Source: Bacteroidales bacterium (GTDB lineage Bacteria; Bacteroidota; Bacteroidia; Bacteroidales; VadinHA17). From it: a stretch of 64,000 bases of DNA. The stretch is taken from positions 62,001 through 126,000 of the forward strand of contig JADKBK010000007.1 in assembly GCA_016715075.1 (NCBI GenBank), read 5' to 3'. Below the pieces are notes generated by a model. The model was given only the letters and a program-made list of their open reading frames with translations, did not search any database and was not told the origin of the DNA. A program made the translations under genes and the position numbers. Each line of letters begins with the position of its first letter. The first letter of the stretch is position 1. Of the stretch, positions 1 through 9,023 are shown one piece after another.

Positions 1-42
1 ACGAATTGAGTTTTACAATATTTAAGTGAAAATATCCTGCTG

Positions 43-285
43 ATGAAAAGAAAAGTTATTTCCGGAGCAGCATTTTTATTGCTGGCATGGGCTGTTAATT
101 CATGTAGCGATCTCGGGGATTGTCAGACATGCAAAATTGTCACGCGTAATACAAGTGATGATTCTATAGTTACCTCTGATGGAGGAACGGAGTATTGCGG
201 TACAGAAATAGATGATTTTAAAGCTGCCAATCCGACTATTACCAACCCTGTTCTTGGTACTGTTACTCAGGTTGAATGTAATTAG
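43..285 (+). CDS. small cysteine-containing lipoprotein, hypothetical
   Basis: An 80-residue protein of unknown function. A short basic N-terminus (MKRK) and hydrophobic stretch lead to a lipobox-like VNSC with the predicted lipidated cysteine at C21. The rest is small and polar with four more cysteines (C27, C30, C52, C79), which could form two disulfides outside the cytoplasm. It is followed tail to tail by the SpoIIE-type phosphatase; the two stop codons share the four bases TTAG at 282-285. I do not recognise a named family. The lipoprotein call rests only on the signal sequence. Confidence 0.6.
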   Translation: MKRKVISGAAFLLLAWAVNSCSDLGDCQTCKIVTRNTSDDSIVTSDGGTEYCGTEIDDFKAANPTITNPVLGTVTQVECN

Positions 286-2177
286 TACCTCACACCTATC
301 AGAATAACGTCGTCAACCTGAGGATTGTCGCCACGCCACTCTTCAAAGATCTCATTCATTTTTTCCCCCTGTTTAATCATTGGAACTCCGGAAAGTGACA
401 CCAGGGTCTCTCTGAGCTGATTTGACATATATTTCTTCTGATTGGGTCCTCCAAACTGATCTGGATAACCATCTGAAAAAATGTAGAAAGCATCGCCTTT
501 CAGGAGATCAATCTTATGCAGCTTGAACGGCTCCATTCTGTAATGTATAGCCACAGGCATCTTGTCGGCCCTGTAATTCGTCAGTTCATTCCCTCTGACA
601 AGATACAGAGGATTATTAGCCCCTGAATACCATAAAATATTCTTATCAAAATCTACAACGCAAATGGCTATATCCATTCCATCCTTTATGCTGTCTTCAT
701 CTGCAACCTGTTTCAATGACGTTATAACTCCCTTCCTCAGATTTTCAATTATCTGATCAGGCATGACAATATGCTTTTCATTAACAATCTCATTTAGTAA
801 TGAAACGCCCAGCATACTCATGAATGCTCCGGGAACACCATGCCCTGTACAGTCTGCAGCAATAATCACCTGGATATTTCCCTGGGAAGCCACCCAGTAG
901 AAATCACCGCTTACAATAGCCAGGGGTTTATACAGCACAAAGTGATCGAGCTTGTCGCTGAACAGTTCGAGAGAGGGGATAAGTGCTGTCTGGATCCTCT
1001 TAGCATACATGATACTGTCAGTAATATGCTTGTTCTGATAGGTAATAAGATCTCTTTGCACTGTTACCTGGTCTCTCTGCTGCTCTATTTCGTCCTTTTG
1101 AATTGAAATGGTTCGGTTTTTCTCCTCAAGTACAATATTGGCTTCCTTTTTGATCTTATATCCTCTGTAGATGAAATACCCGAGGATCGAAACAAGGAGA
1201 AGTGCGAGAAGAACAAAATAGAGAATAAGCTTCTGTTTTTCAATCGCTTCAAGCTGTACTTTTATCCTGGTATCCTGCTCTGAGATCCTCATAAGCTGTT
1301 CATTGATCCTTGCGAGCTGAAGTGATATTTTTTCCCTCTGACCGGCAAGGGTATCCTGCTGAACCCTGACTTCATCCTGCTGGAGTGCTATGGTTTGTTT
1401 CTGAACAGTGATCTCCCCTTTCTGCCTGCTTATCCGGGCAAACTGACTATCCAGAATTTTCTGTTTTTCTTTTAGAGTCTTTTCCCTGGCGGTTATCTCC
1501 ATGTCGAGACTATCGAGCAGAGCTTTCTGTTTAAGTATCTCCCGCCTCTGGAACTCTATAGTCTCCTGTTGCTGGTTAATTGTCACTTTCTGGGCTTCGA
1601 TCTCCCTGCTGGCAATATCAAACAGATTCTGCCAGTCCTCCTTTGTCTTGACGGCAGTAAAAAGCAAGGTCTGCGGAACTGACATTCCCTCTTTTTTAAT
1701 GTAGTCCTCATTTATGTCATACTGAGGCTTGCCATTTACAACAATGAAGTTAATCATTGATTCCCTGAACTGATATCCCTCAGTTACAAGCATTGTCTGT
1801 GTGCCTGTAATCTTCTCTTTAATTTTGGCAAGGTCAAATCCGGCATTTTTGTTAACATAAAGTACCTGGGTATGCGTCAGGCTCTCAAGCTTCCGGAATC
1901 CCATCACCAAAACGGGCTTATCCTGAATTCTGGTGCGTGTCTTGGCAAGGTTTCCCATTTCACTTATGAGATCATAATCTCCTACCAGTACACCAATTTT
2001 AAAAGCAGATGAATCGGCAAATCCCGGACCGTAATTGACATATTTTGCTACAAGATCAAATATATAAAGCGCTCTTGTGGAATTGTCAAAACCCGATTGT
2101 CCATAGATTGTCCTGGTCAAACTTATCAATCCTATAAACACGATTGCAGTTTTAACAAAACGAATTTGTTTAAACAT
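282..2177 (-). CDS. YfiR-like domain / coiled coil / SpoIIE-type PP2C phosphatase fusion
   Basis: A 631-residue sensor phosphatase. A signal sequence (about 1-26) precedes a YfiR/DUF4154-like domain (about 30-180), known in YfiR as a periplasmic regulator of a diguanylate cyclase. A long Gln- and Lys-rich coiled coil with heptad-like repeats (about 190-315) leads to one membrane helix (318-337), a second short coiled coil (345-385) and a cytoplasmic SpoIIE/RsbU-type PP2C domain. The metal-binding signature ADCTGHGVPG starts at 441 (D442) and a second acidic site, FSDGYPDQ, is intact, so it should be active. Such phosphatases act on anti-sigma-factor antagonists; no such partner is encoded nearby. 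The next gene, divergent, is a lone receiver domain and may be functionally linked. A near-match to the Bacteroidota -7 element (one mismatch) lies at 2225-2232. Confidence 0.85.
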   Translation of the reverse strand: MFKQIRFVKTAIVFIGLISLTRTIYGQSGFDNSTRALYIFDLVAKYVNYGPGFADSSAFKIGVLVGDYDLISEMGNLAKTRTRIQDKPVLVMGFRKLESLTHTQVLYVNKNAGFDLAKIKEKITGTQTMLVTEGYQFRESMINFIVVNGKPQYDINEDYIKKEGMSVPQTLLFTAVKTKEDWQNLFDIASREIEAQKVTINQQQETIEFQRREILKQKALLDSLDMEITAREKTLKEKQKILDSQFARISRQKGEITVQKQTIALQQDEVRVQQDTLAGQREKISLQLARINEQLMRISEQDTRIKVQLEAIEKQKLILYFVLLALLLVSILGYFIYRGYKIKKEANIVLEEKNRTISIQKDEIEQQRDQVTVQRDLITYQNKHITDSIMYAKRIQTALIPSLELFSDKLDHFVLYKPLAIVSGDFYWVASQGNIQVIIAADCTGHGVPGAFMSMLGVSLLNEIVNEKHIVMPDQIIENLRKGVITSLKQVADEDSIKDGMDIAICVVDFDKNILWYSGANNPLYLVRGNELTNYRADKMPVAIHYRMEPFKLHKIDLLKGDAFYIFSDGYPDQFGGPNQKKYMSNQLRETLVSLSGVPMIKQGEKMNEIFEEWRGDNPQVDDVILIGVRY

Positions 2178-2345
2178 AGTATCCGGAATTATTCACACGA
2201 ATTTCCGAAATTTTATTATCTATTGCAAATATCTGTTATCTTTATAATGACGATATTGTTGATAAAATGTTAATAATTGCGATTTTAAATCGTCTGTGGA
2301 TCATCTTCTTGTACTAATTTTATGATACTTTAATCAGATCTGCAA

Positions 2346-2765
2346 ATGACTGTGAATATCAACAGCTTAGAACTTACGGGCAAACACATAGTAATAGTTG
2401 AGGACGACCGTCCTTCGATTAAATACTATGAAACTCTCCTGCAGAGTTCAGGTGCAGACATAAGGATATTTCGTACCGGGAAGGAATTTGTTGATTATAT
2501 CAGTCATGAGGACAATAAAATTGATATCATCTTCATGGATTTTCTGATCCCGCTTATCAACGGCATTGAATGTGTAAGAATATTCAGGAAGGTAAGCAAA
2601 AGCGTCCCTGTAATAATGATAACTGCATATTCCTCAGAACAGGCAAAAGCCGAAGCCTATATTGCAGGATGCAACGAATTCATTCTTAAACCCATTTATC
2701 CTGAAAAGATAATATTCCTCCTGGAAAAATATCTTATCACAGAGGTTCCTGCCTATCTCAGATAA
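2346..2765 (+). CDS. single-domain response regulator (REC)
   Basis: A 139-residue stand-alone receiver domain. The acidic pocket (IVEDDRPS near the N-terminus), the phospho-acceptor Asp in IIFMDFLIP and the conserved Lys in LKPIYPEK are all present, so phosphorylation is expected. No output domain follows; such proteins usually act by protein-protein contact or as phosphate shuttles. It is divergent from the YfiR-SpoIIE phosphatase gene, separated by about 170 bases, and convergent with the DUF2723 gene 13 bases downstream. No cognate kinase is adjacent. A TAATTTTA sequence near 2315 resembles a -7 element with one mismatch. Confidence 0.9.
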   Translation: MTVNINSLELTGKHIVIVEDDRPSIKYYETLLQSSGADIRIFRTGKEFVDYISHEDNKIDIIFMDFLIPLINGIECVRIFRKVSKSVPVIMITAYSSEQAKAEAYIAGCNEFILKPIYPEKIIFLLEKYLITEVPAYLR

Positions 2766-2778
2766 TTTTTGTGCATTA

Positions 2779-5700
2779 TCACTTCAGATCAGGTTGTATT
2801 GTCCTGACATAATCTGTATAATAACCCTCCAGTTTCTTATTAATCTCCTCAGCAAGTTCAGGTTTTCCGTTTGCTTTACACGCATTTGCCACTCTTGAGG
2901 TGTACTGGATAGCAGTCTGAATCTCAAACTCAGCTGAACGAATGATATAGCCGTTCTGCCTGAGATAATAATCCAGATGATCATAATAGAATGCTGTCAT
3001 TGCCTGGCTCATTGACAGAGCCTTTTCTGTTTCTCCGGCAGCAAAATATGCTTCGATAACATCAGCAACGTATGGATCATAGGATAATTTATCGATCGGA
3101 AGAGTTTCCATGCAGTAGTTTAGAACTTCAATTGCCTTTTCATTTTTACCTTCAGCAATTAAAGCCTTTGCAAGTCTTGCATAGTTCATTCTCGCCTTCA
3201 CCACAATAAGTGTCCGTTTATGGTTATAGTCTATATTTACATCTTTCTCCTTTGCTCCGCCCCATACAAATTTTTTATTCATATTCTCATAAAGGATATC
3301 TGTATCAATCCTTCCATAGTCGAGCCAGCTTTTGTTCTGCGATTTTATTGGAACAAGACGATATGCAAGACCCTCAAGTTGAAAATATTCTTCGAGTCCG
3401 AAGGCATCATTATGATACCCTGTGACAAAATAAACAGGCCTTTCCCAGTTATTATGAGCAAGGATATCAAGTACAATCAGCTGGCTTTTAAGGATGGAGC
3501 TGCCTTTCAGTTTAATATCAATATACGGAACAATTTTAGCGGAATCCTGAACCTTTACAGTTCCTGAGGCAATAACTTTTGATCTGTCTACAGGTATCCT
3601 GATAGTCCTAGTGGGTATTATATCAAGCATTTCTGAAGTGGAGACCTGCACCTTGGTCCCCTTATTTTCGCTCATTACCCAGTCAATAACTGTTGAGACA
3701 TCAACAGGGTCCTTGGTTTTTTCAACAATAAATATCTGATTGTTTATTCCGTCATAATATTTTTTCTCAGGCAGAGTAACAGGTAATGGACTGGATTGAT
3801 AAGCTTTGCTTTTCATCTGATTGATATACCAGTCTGTATTCAGCAGCATAAGATTACACACCCTCACGTCGGTTCTTTTATTCTCGACCTCCTGGGCATA
3901 CCAGAGAGGAAAAGTATCATTATCACCGTTGGTAAAAAGAATGGCATCCGGAGCGCAGGAATTAAGGTAATTGAAAGCAACGTCTCTTGCAAGGTAACGC
4001 CCCGACCTGTCATGGTCATCCCAGTTTTGCACTCCCATCACCGCAGGAACAGCAATCAGACAAAGCACTCCCGCCAGAGGAGCTGCGAGCTTCTCTCCTG
4101 CAAACTTTGAAATACCATCAAACAGTGCCAGGACTCCGAGTCCGATCCAGATAGCATAGAAATAAAATGATCCGGCATAGGCATAATCCCTTTCCCTTGG
4201 CTGGTTAGGATATTGGTTGAGATAGAATACAATTGCCATTCCAGTCATAACGAAGAGCAGGAGAACAATTCCCCAGTTCTTATTATCCCTGTTAAACTGG
4301 TAGAATAATCCTGCCATTCCCAGGATGAATGGCAACAGATAATACTTGTTAGTCGAAGTGTCATTTTTCAGATCCGCAGGTAAATCGGAAGTACCTATCC
4401 TCGGTTCATCTAAAAAATTGATCCCTGTGATCCAGTTTCCGTTAAGAGCACCTCCTGTACCCTGGGTATCATTCTGCTTTCCCGAGAAGTTCCACATAAA
4501 ATACCTGACGTACATATAGCCATACTGGTAAGAGAGCATAAATCGCATATTCTCGATGAACGTGGGCTTTCTTATAACCTTCTTTTCGCCGTTCTGATCT
4601 TCCACCTGGATCGGAGTACCTTTGACTTTTCCCCACTCTTCATAAACTGCCTCATGATCGCTCTGATCGCTCCACATTCGTGGAAAGAGTGTAACAAACC
4701 TTGGATCATAAACCCGCTCAAGATCGTGCCCGGTAATAATATACTTCCCGTTCTCAAGTGCATATTTTGGTTTCCCTTCCTTGTAATCCGTTACAGGAGC
4801 GTTATAAACTGCTCCCCTGAATAAGGGACGCTGTCCATATTGTTCCCTGTTAAGAAAATAGAGCAGATTAAAAGGATTTGAAGGATTGTTTTCATTTAGA
4901 GGGGTGCCGGCAGATGCCCTTATTACAATAATCGCATTAGATGAATAACCAATAAGTATGACCAAAATCGCGGTAAGACCGGTGTTAAGGATAATCCTGT
5001 TCTTCCCGGCGATATACCAAATGCCTCCTGAAATAGCTAAAAGAGCTATAATATTAAGAATTAATGAACCTGAAATTACCCAGATGCCTGTAAGGAAAAG
5101 TGCTGCAATTGCAAGAACTGCATTTCTGACAATATTAGAAGAGTTAAAGGAGAAGTATACAGCCAGAATAAGCAGTGCAAACATAATTATTATATGGAAC
5201 ACCATTCCGCTGTTTGACGGGAGTCCGAGAGTATTAATAAAAAACCAGTCGAATTTTGAAGATATGGTAACTATTCCGGGCATTATCCCGTACATAAGCA
5301 GCGAAAGAAGTACTATGGAGGTTACCAGTGAAATTACCAGTCCTCTCCAGGAAAACTCAAACTTCTTAAAATAATAGACAAGGACAATCGCGGGTATAGC
5401 CAGGAGATTGAGCAGATGAACACCTATTGAGAGGCCCATCAGGAATGCAATCAAAATGATCCAGCGGTCAGCATTTTTCTCAGCAGCCACATCCTCCCAT
5501 TTGAGTATAGCCCAGAAAACAAGAGCAGTAAACAGGGAAGAACTTGCATAAACTTCCCCCTCCACAGCTGAGAACCAGAATGAGTCGGAAAATGTATAAG
5601 CGAGAGCTCCCACTACGCCTGCAGCCATAACTGCAATGATCCTGAAGGTATTATATTCAGTCTCTGCCTTAAGAACAATTTTCCTGGCAAGATGGGTAAT

Positions 5701-5991
5701 AGTCCAGAAAAGAAACAGAATCGTAAAAGCACTTGCCAGAGCCGACATTGCATTTACCATCACCGCAACTTTTGATACGTTACCTCCTGCAAACAGTGTG
5801 AAGAAATTTGCCATCACCATGAAGACCGGATTCCCGGGAGGATGACCAACTTCAAGCTTAAAGGCGGAAGCAATGAACTCACCGCAGTCCCAGAGACTGG
5901 CTGTGGGTTCAATTGTCATTAGGTATGTTATTGCTGCAATTAAAAAAACTGCCCAACCTGATATGTTATTAATCAGCCTGTAATTCTTCAT
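2779..5991 (-). CDS. DUF2723 polytopic membrane protein, possible O-mannosyltransferase
   Basis: A 1070-residue protein. The N-terminal 600 or so residues contain many membrane helices and the family motifs SLWDCGEFI and HPPGNP in the first outside loop, where GT-C glycosyltransferases keep their catalytic acid. A soluble part follows (about 640-900, with NGDNDTFPLWY), and the last 150 residues look like TPR-type helical repeats. DUF2723 is related to human TMEM260, which is known to O-mannosylate proteins; Bacteroidota are known to glycosylate exported proteins, so transfer of a sugar from a lipid donor in the periplasm is a reasonable inference, not shown here. Length is normal for the Bacteroidota form. 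It stands alone, between a lone receiver domain and a divergent surface-protein gene. Confidence 0.85.
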   Translation of the reverse strand: MKNYRLINNISGWAVFLIAAITYLMTIEPTASLWDCGEFIASAFKLEVGHPPGNPVFMVMANFFTLFAGGNVSKVAVMVNAMSALASAFTILFLFWTITHLARKIVLKAETEYNTFRIIAVMAAGVVGALAYTFSDSFWFSAVEGEVYASSSLFTALVFWAILKWEDVAAEKNADRWIILIAFLMGLSIGVHLLNLLAIPAIVLVYYFKKFEFSWRGLVISLVTSIVLLSLLMYGIMPGIVTISSKFDWFFINTLGLPSNSGMVFHIIIMFALLILAVYFSFNSSNIVRNAVLAIAALFLTGIWVISGSLILNIIALLAISGGIWYIAGKNRIILNTGLTAILVILIGYSSNAIIVIRASAGTPLNENNPSNPFNLLYFLNREQYGQRPLFRGAVYNAPVTDYKEGKPKYALENGKYIITGHDLERVYDPRFVTLFPRMWSDQSDHEAVYEEWGKVKGTPIQVEDQNGEKKVIRKPTFIENMRFMLSYQYGYMYVRYFMWNFSGKQNDTQGTGGALNGNWITGINFLDEPRIGTSDLPADLKNDTSTNKYYLLPFILGMAGLFYQFNRDNKNWGIVLLLFVMTGMAIVFYLNQYPNQPRERDYAYAGSFYFYAIWIGLGVLALFDGISKFAGEKLAAPLAGVLCLIAVPAVMGVQNWDDHDRSGRYLARDVAFNYLNSCAPDAILFTNGDNDTFPLWYAQEVENKRTDVRVCNLMLLNTDWYINQMKSKAYQSSPLPVTLPEKKYYDGINNQIFIVEKTKDPVDVSTVIDWVMSENKGTKVQVSTSEMLDIIPTRTIRIPVDRSKVIASGTVKVQDSAKIVPYIDIKLKGSSILKSQLIVLDILAHNNWERPVYFVTGYHNDAFGLEEYFQLEGLAYRLVPIKSQNKSWLDYGRIDTDILYENMNKKFVWGGAKEKDVNIDYNHKRTLIVVKARMNYARLAKALIAEGKNEKAIEVLNYCMETLPIDKLSYDPYVADVIEAYFAAGETEKALSMSQAMTAFYYDHLDYYLRQNGYIIRSAEFEIQTAIQYTSRVANACKANGKPELAEEINKKLEGYYTDYVRTIQPDLK

Positions 5992-6086
5992 TATCCAATA
6001 TCTTTTTTAAAACTTAACATCCGTTTTAGACCAGACGACGAAATTAGTGCTTTTTTTGATATTTCTGCTACATCGTTAATACTCAC

Positions 6087-6094
6087 TAATTTTG
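6087..6094 (+). promoter_or_regulatory. candidate Bacteroidota -7 promoter element
   Basis: TAATTTTG matches the Bacteroidota -7 consensus TAnnTTTG. It would give a leader of about 18 bases before the ATG at 6119, favouring that start over the in-frame TTG at 6092. No TTTG lies at the right distance for a -33 box. Confidence 0.35.
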
Positions 6095-6118
6095 TATTTT
6101 TGGGGAATATTAAATTCA

Positions 6119-9019
6119 ATGAGATATCAGTTCATAATCTTATATATAGCTCTTTTAATCTTTTCACAGGCTTCTTTCTCGCAATACTATGATACCGGTC
6201 AGGATCCTGCATCAGTGAAGTGGGTTCAGATAAAAACTTCACGGTTCACGGTTATCTACCCGGAAAGTTACGGCCAGGGAGGTATAGAATTTGCAAAATC
6301 GCTCGATGATGCATGCCTGCGCCTTGGATCACTCTTTCCGGAAACAAAATTCAGAATTCCCGTCATAATCCATAACTATACCACCCACTCAAATGGTTAT
6401 GTTGCATGGGCTCCCAGGCGCATGGAACTCTACCCTACACCCGAACAGAACACAATACCCCTTGATCCTTTTAAGCAGTTGTCGATACATGAGCTTACTC
6501 ATGTTCTTCAGATGGCATCATTGAATAAAGGATTTTCCAGGGGAATGTCCTTTGTTTTCGGGGAACAGATCTATGGTGTCGTTGCATTTCTTTTACCGCT
6601 ATGGTTCCTTGAGGGAGATGCAGTATTTGCAGAATCTGCACTAACGGAATCCGGAAGAGGACGAAATCCTTCCTTTCAGAAGCAGATGAAAGCCATCTCG
6701 GTAGAAAAACAAAAAAGCTATAATTATGACCAGATTGTAAGCGGATCATTCCGGGAATTCATACCAGATCATTATCAGTCAGGATACCAGATGGTAACAT
6801 GGGCAATGACAAAACATGATCCGCAGGTATGGAACAAAATGCTGAATTATACCGCAAAACAGCCCTTTACTGTTAACCCGGTCAACATAAGCCTCTCCAG
6901 GAATACCGGACTGAAAAAGAAAACCCTTTACAGTGAAGCTTTCGATACACTTAAAACAATCTGGACAAACGATGTAACTGAATCGGGATCTGTATCTTAT
7001 CCTCAGATAAATCCTGCGAAGAACGGAAAATATATTAATTATTATTCGCCCGTCGCAGCAGGCCGTGACAGTATCATTGCAGTTAAAACAACATTGTCCA
7101 GATCACCTTCATTTGTCCTGATTAATCCCTCCACCATGAAGGAGAAAACAATTTACAGTCCCGGCCAGATCTATCCCTGGTTCATCTCCTTCGGGAACGG
7201 GAATATTATTTGGGTTGAAACAAGAAATGATCCAAGATGGGTCAACAGGGAATATTCCATAATCAGGTTGATGGATCTCCGAACAAACAGGATCAGAAAC
7301 CTATCCAGAAAATCAAGATATATGTCTGCGGCAATCTCTCCTGACGGGAAAATAATAGCTGCAACAGAAAATACAATTGGCAATAAAAACAGCATTGCCC
7401 TTATTGATGTTAAATCCGGACGAGTGCTGAAGAATTTACCATCACCGGGGAATGCTTATCTGCAGAGGCCTCAGTGGTCTGCCGGAGGGAAAAATGTGAC
7501 TGTAATTTCCCTGACAGGATCAGGCGAGGGCGTCTTGTCATACAATACATCGCTTAATGAATGGGAAAGCCTGATTAGTGAGGGCAAAAATGATCTCCAA
7601 TCCTCCGTTCTGAGAAATGATTCTCTCTTTTTCGTGAGTTCAGTGTCGGGTACCGATAATATTTACCTCATGGCTCCCGACAAAAAAATAACAGGAATCA
7701 CCAATTCCAGGTTTGGAGCAGCAGATCTATGGCTGGATGCCAACAGTATCATTTTCAGTGATTATTCCTCAACAGGAAATAATATTTGCAGCACAACACT
7801 TCCTTTAGAAAAAAATATATTACCGGATTCAGCTGCCGGTTCATCATCATTCCTAATAAATCGCTTTAATATCAAACCGAAGATCAGGGAGGAATCAGAT
7901 AACAGCCAATATGCCCCTGAACCATACAGAAAGTGGCAGCACCTTTTTAAGTTTCACAGCTGGATGCCATTTTATGCTGATCTAGAGGAGATAAAGGCCG
8001 ATCCCGCTTCTGTCAGGCCCGGACTGACCCTCCTGAGTCAGAATCATCTCAGCACCCTCATAACTTCAGTAGGTTATGAATATACAGAAGAAAAAAATCA
8101 TCTCTTCCGTACTCATTTTACCTGGCAGGGATGGTATCCGGTTTTGGAATCACAACTCGATTATGGATTCGATCCTGCAATATCAACTTTCGGAGAAGAA
8201 GTCGGGGATCCTAAATCACCCGGACCGGGGTACAGGTATGCCAATACTGTTTCTCTGCCTCTCAACTTCTCATCGGGAAAATTCTACCAGTACCTTCGTC
8301 CCTCAGTCACAACCAACTATTCCAACAATTATGTATATATCAAAGAAACAGGAAGTTATGATTATGGTCAGAATATAATATCAGGCAGAATCTATTTTTC
8401 AAATTATCACAGGTTCGCCTATCGTGATATATTGCCAAGATGGGCCCAGACCTTTGATCTGAATTATTCTTTTGCTCCTTTTGACAGAAGAATATATGGC
8501 AGGGAGATCTCATTGCGTACCTCATTTTTCTTCCCGGGTTTTCTTCCAAACAATGGTATAAGGCTCAGGCTGGAGAAAGAAAAACAGAATCCGGAAAAAT
8601 TCATGTTCGGAAGCAGGGTTTTATTGCCGAGAGGCTATGTAAATATAATTTCCAGGGATATCAATTTCCTCTCCGTCGATTATGCCGCACCTCTTGTTTA
8701 CCCCGATTTTAATATTGCCAGTCTGCTATATATTAAAAGAATCAGGACATCACTATTCTTTGATTATGCTCAGGGGACAGGCAATACATATTATGAGAAC
8801 ACTCCCGAAGGCTTAAAACCAACGGTCTTCCATGATTACCGGGAAACTTTCAGTTCATCAGGGTTGGAATTGATGGCTGATTTTCATCTCTTCAGGATTC
8901 CTTATATGATCTCATGCGGTGTTCAGAGCTCCTGGATGCGGGGGGAGAATACTCCCGTTTTTAAGTTCCTGCTGAACATTGATCTATTTGGAATGGCAAT
9001 AGGAAGAAACAGAATGTAA
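6119..9019 (+). CDS. HExxH / beta-propeller / outer-membrane beta-barrel protein
   Basis: A 966-residue exported protein. A signal peptide (about 1-22, ending FSQAS-FSQ) is followed by a gluzincin-like metallopeptidase domain with HELTH at 124-128 and the downstream WFLEGD (Glu165), the expected third zinc ligand. Residues about 280-580 contain repeated Ser/Asp-rich blades resembling TolB/WD40-like propellers (for example AAISPDGKIIAA). The last 350 residues have alternating aromatic strands and end in a short beta-strand, as in outer-membrane barrels. I chose ATG 6119 rather than TTG 6092 because it begins the signal peptide. The predicted place is the outer membrane with the propeller and peptidase domain on one side; the substrate is unknown. 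The gene ends only 4 bases before the convergent decarboxylase. Confidence 0.75.
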   Translation: MRYQFIILYIALLIFSQASFSQYYDTGQDPASVKWVQIKTSRFTVIYPESYGQGGIEFAKSLDDACLRLGSLFPETKFRIPVIIHNYTTHSNGYVAWAPRRMELYPTPEQNTIPLDPFKQLSIHELTHVLQMASLNKGFSRGMSFVFGEQIYGVVAFLLPLWFLEGDAVFAESALTESGRGRNPSFQKQMKAISVEKQKSYNYDQIVSGSFREFIPDHYQSGYQMVTWAMTKHDPQVWNKMLNYTAKQPFTVNPVNISLSRNTGLKKKTLYSEAFDTLKTIWTNDVTESGSVSYPQINPAKNGKYINYYSPVAAGRDSIIAVKTTLSRSPSFVLINPSTMKEKTIYSPGQIYPWFISFGNGNIIWVETRNDPRWVNREYSIIRLMDLRTNRIRNLSRKSRYMSAAISPDGKIIAATENTIGNKNSIALIDVKSGRVLKNLPSPGNAYLQRPQWSAGGKNVTVISLTGSGEGVLSYNTSLNEWESLISEGKNDLQSSVLRNDSLFFVSSVSGTDNIYLMAPDKKITGITNSRFGAADLWLDANSIIFSDYSSTGNNICSTTLPLEKNILPDSAAGSSSFLINRFNIKPKIREESDNSQYAPEPYRKWQHLFKFHSWMPFYADLEEIKADPASVRPGLTLLSQNHLSTLITSVGYEYTEEKNHLFRTHFTWQGWYPVLESQLDYGFDPAISTFGEEVGDPKSPGPGYRYANTVSLPLNFSSGKFYQYLRPSVTTNYSNNYVYIKETGSYDYGQNIISGRIYFSNYHRFAYRDILPRWAQTFDLNYSFAPFDRRIYGREISLRTSFFFPGFLPNNGIRLRLEKEKQNPEKFMFGSRVLLPRGYVNIISRDINFLSVDYAAPLVYPDFNIASLLYIKRIRTSLFFDYAQGTGNTYYENTPEGLKPTVFHDYRETFSSSGLELMADFHLFRIPYMISCGVQSSWMRGENTPVFKFLLNIDLFGMAIGRNRM

Positions 9020-9023
9020 AGAG

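Noticed and set aside
6092..6118. Upstream TTG start for the HELTH protein
   Set aside because: The ATG at 6119 starts the signal peptide and the -7 element overlaps the longer start.
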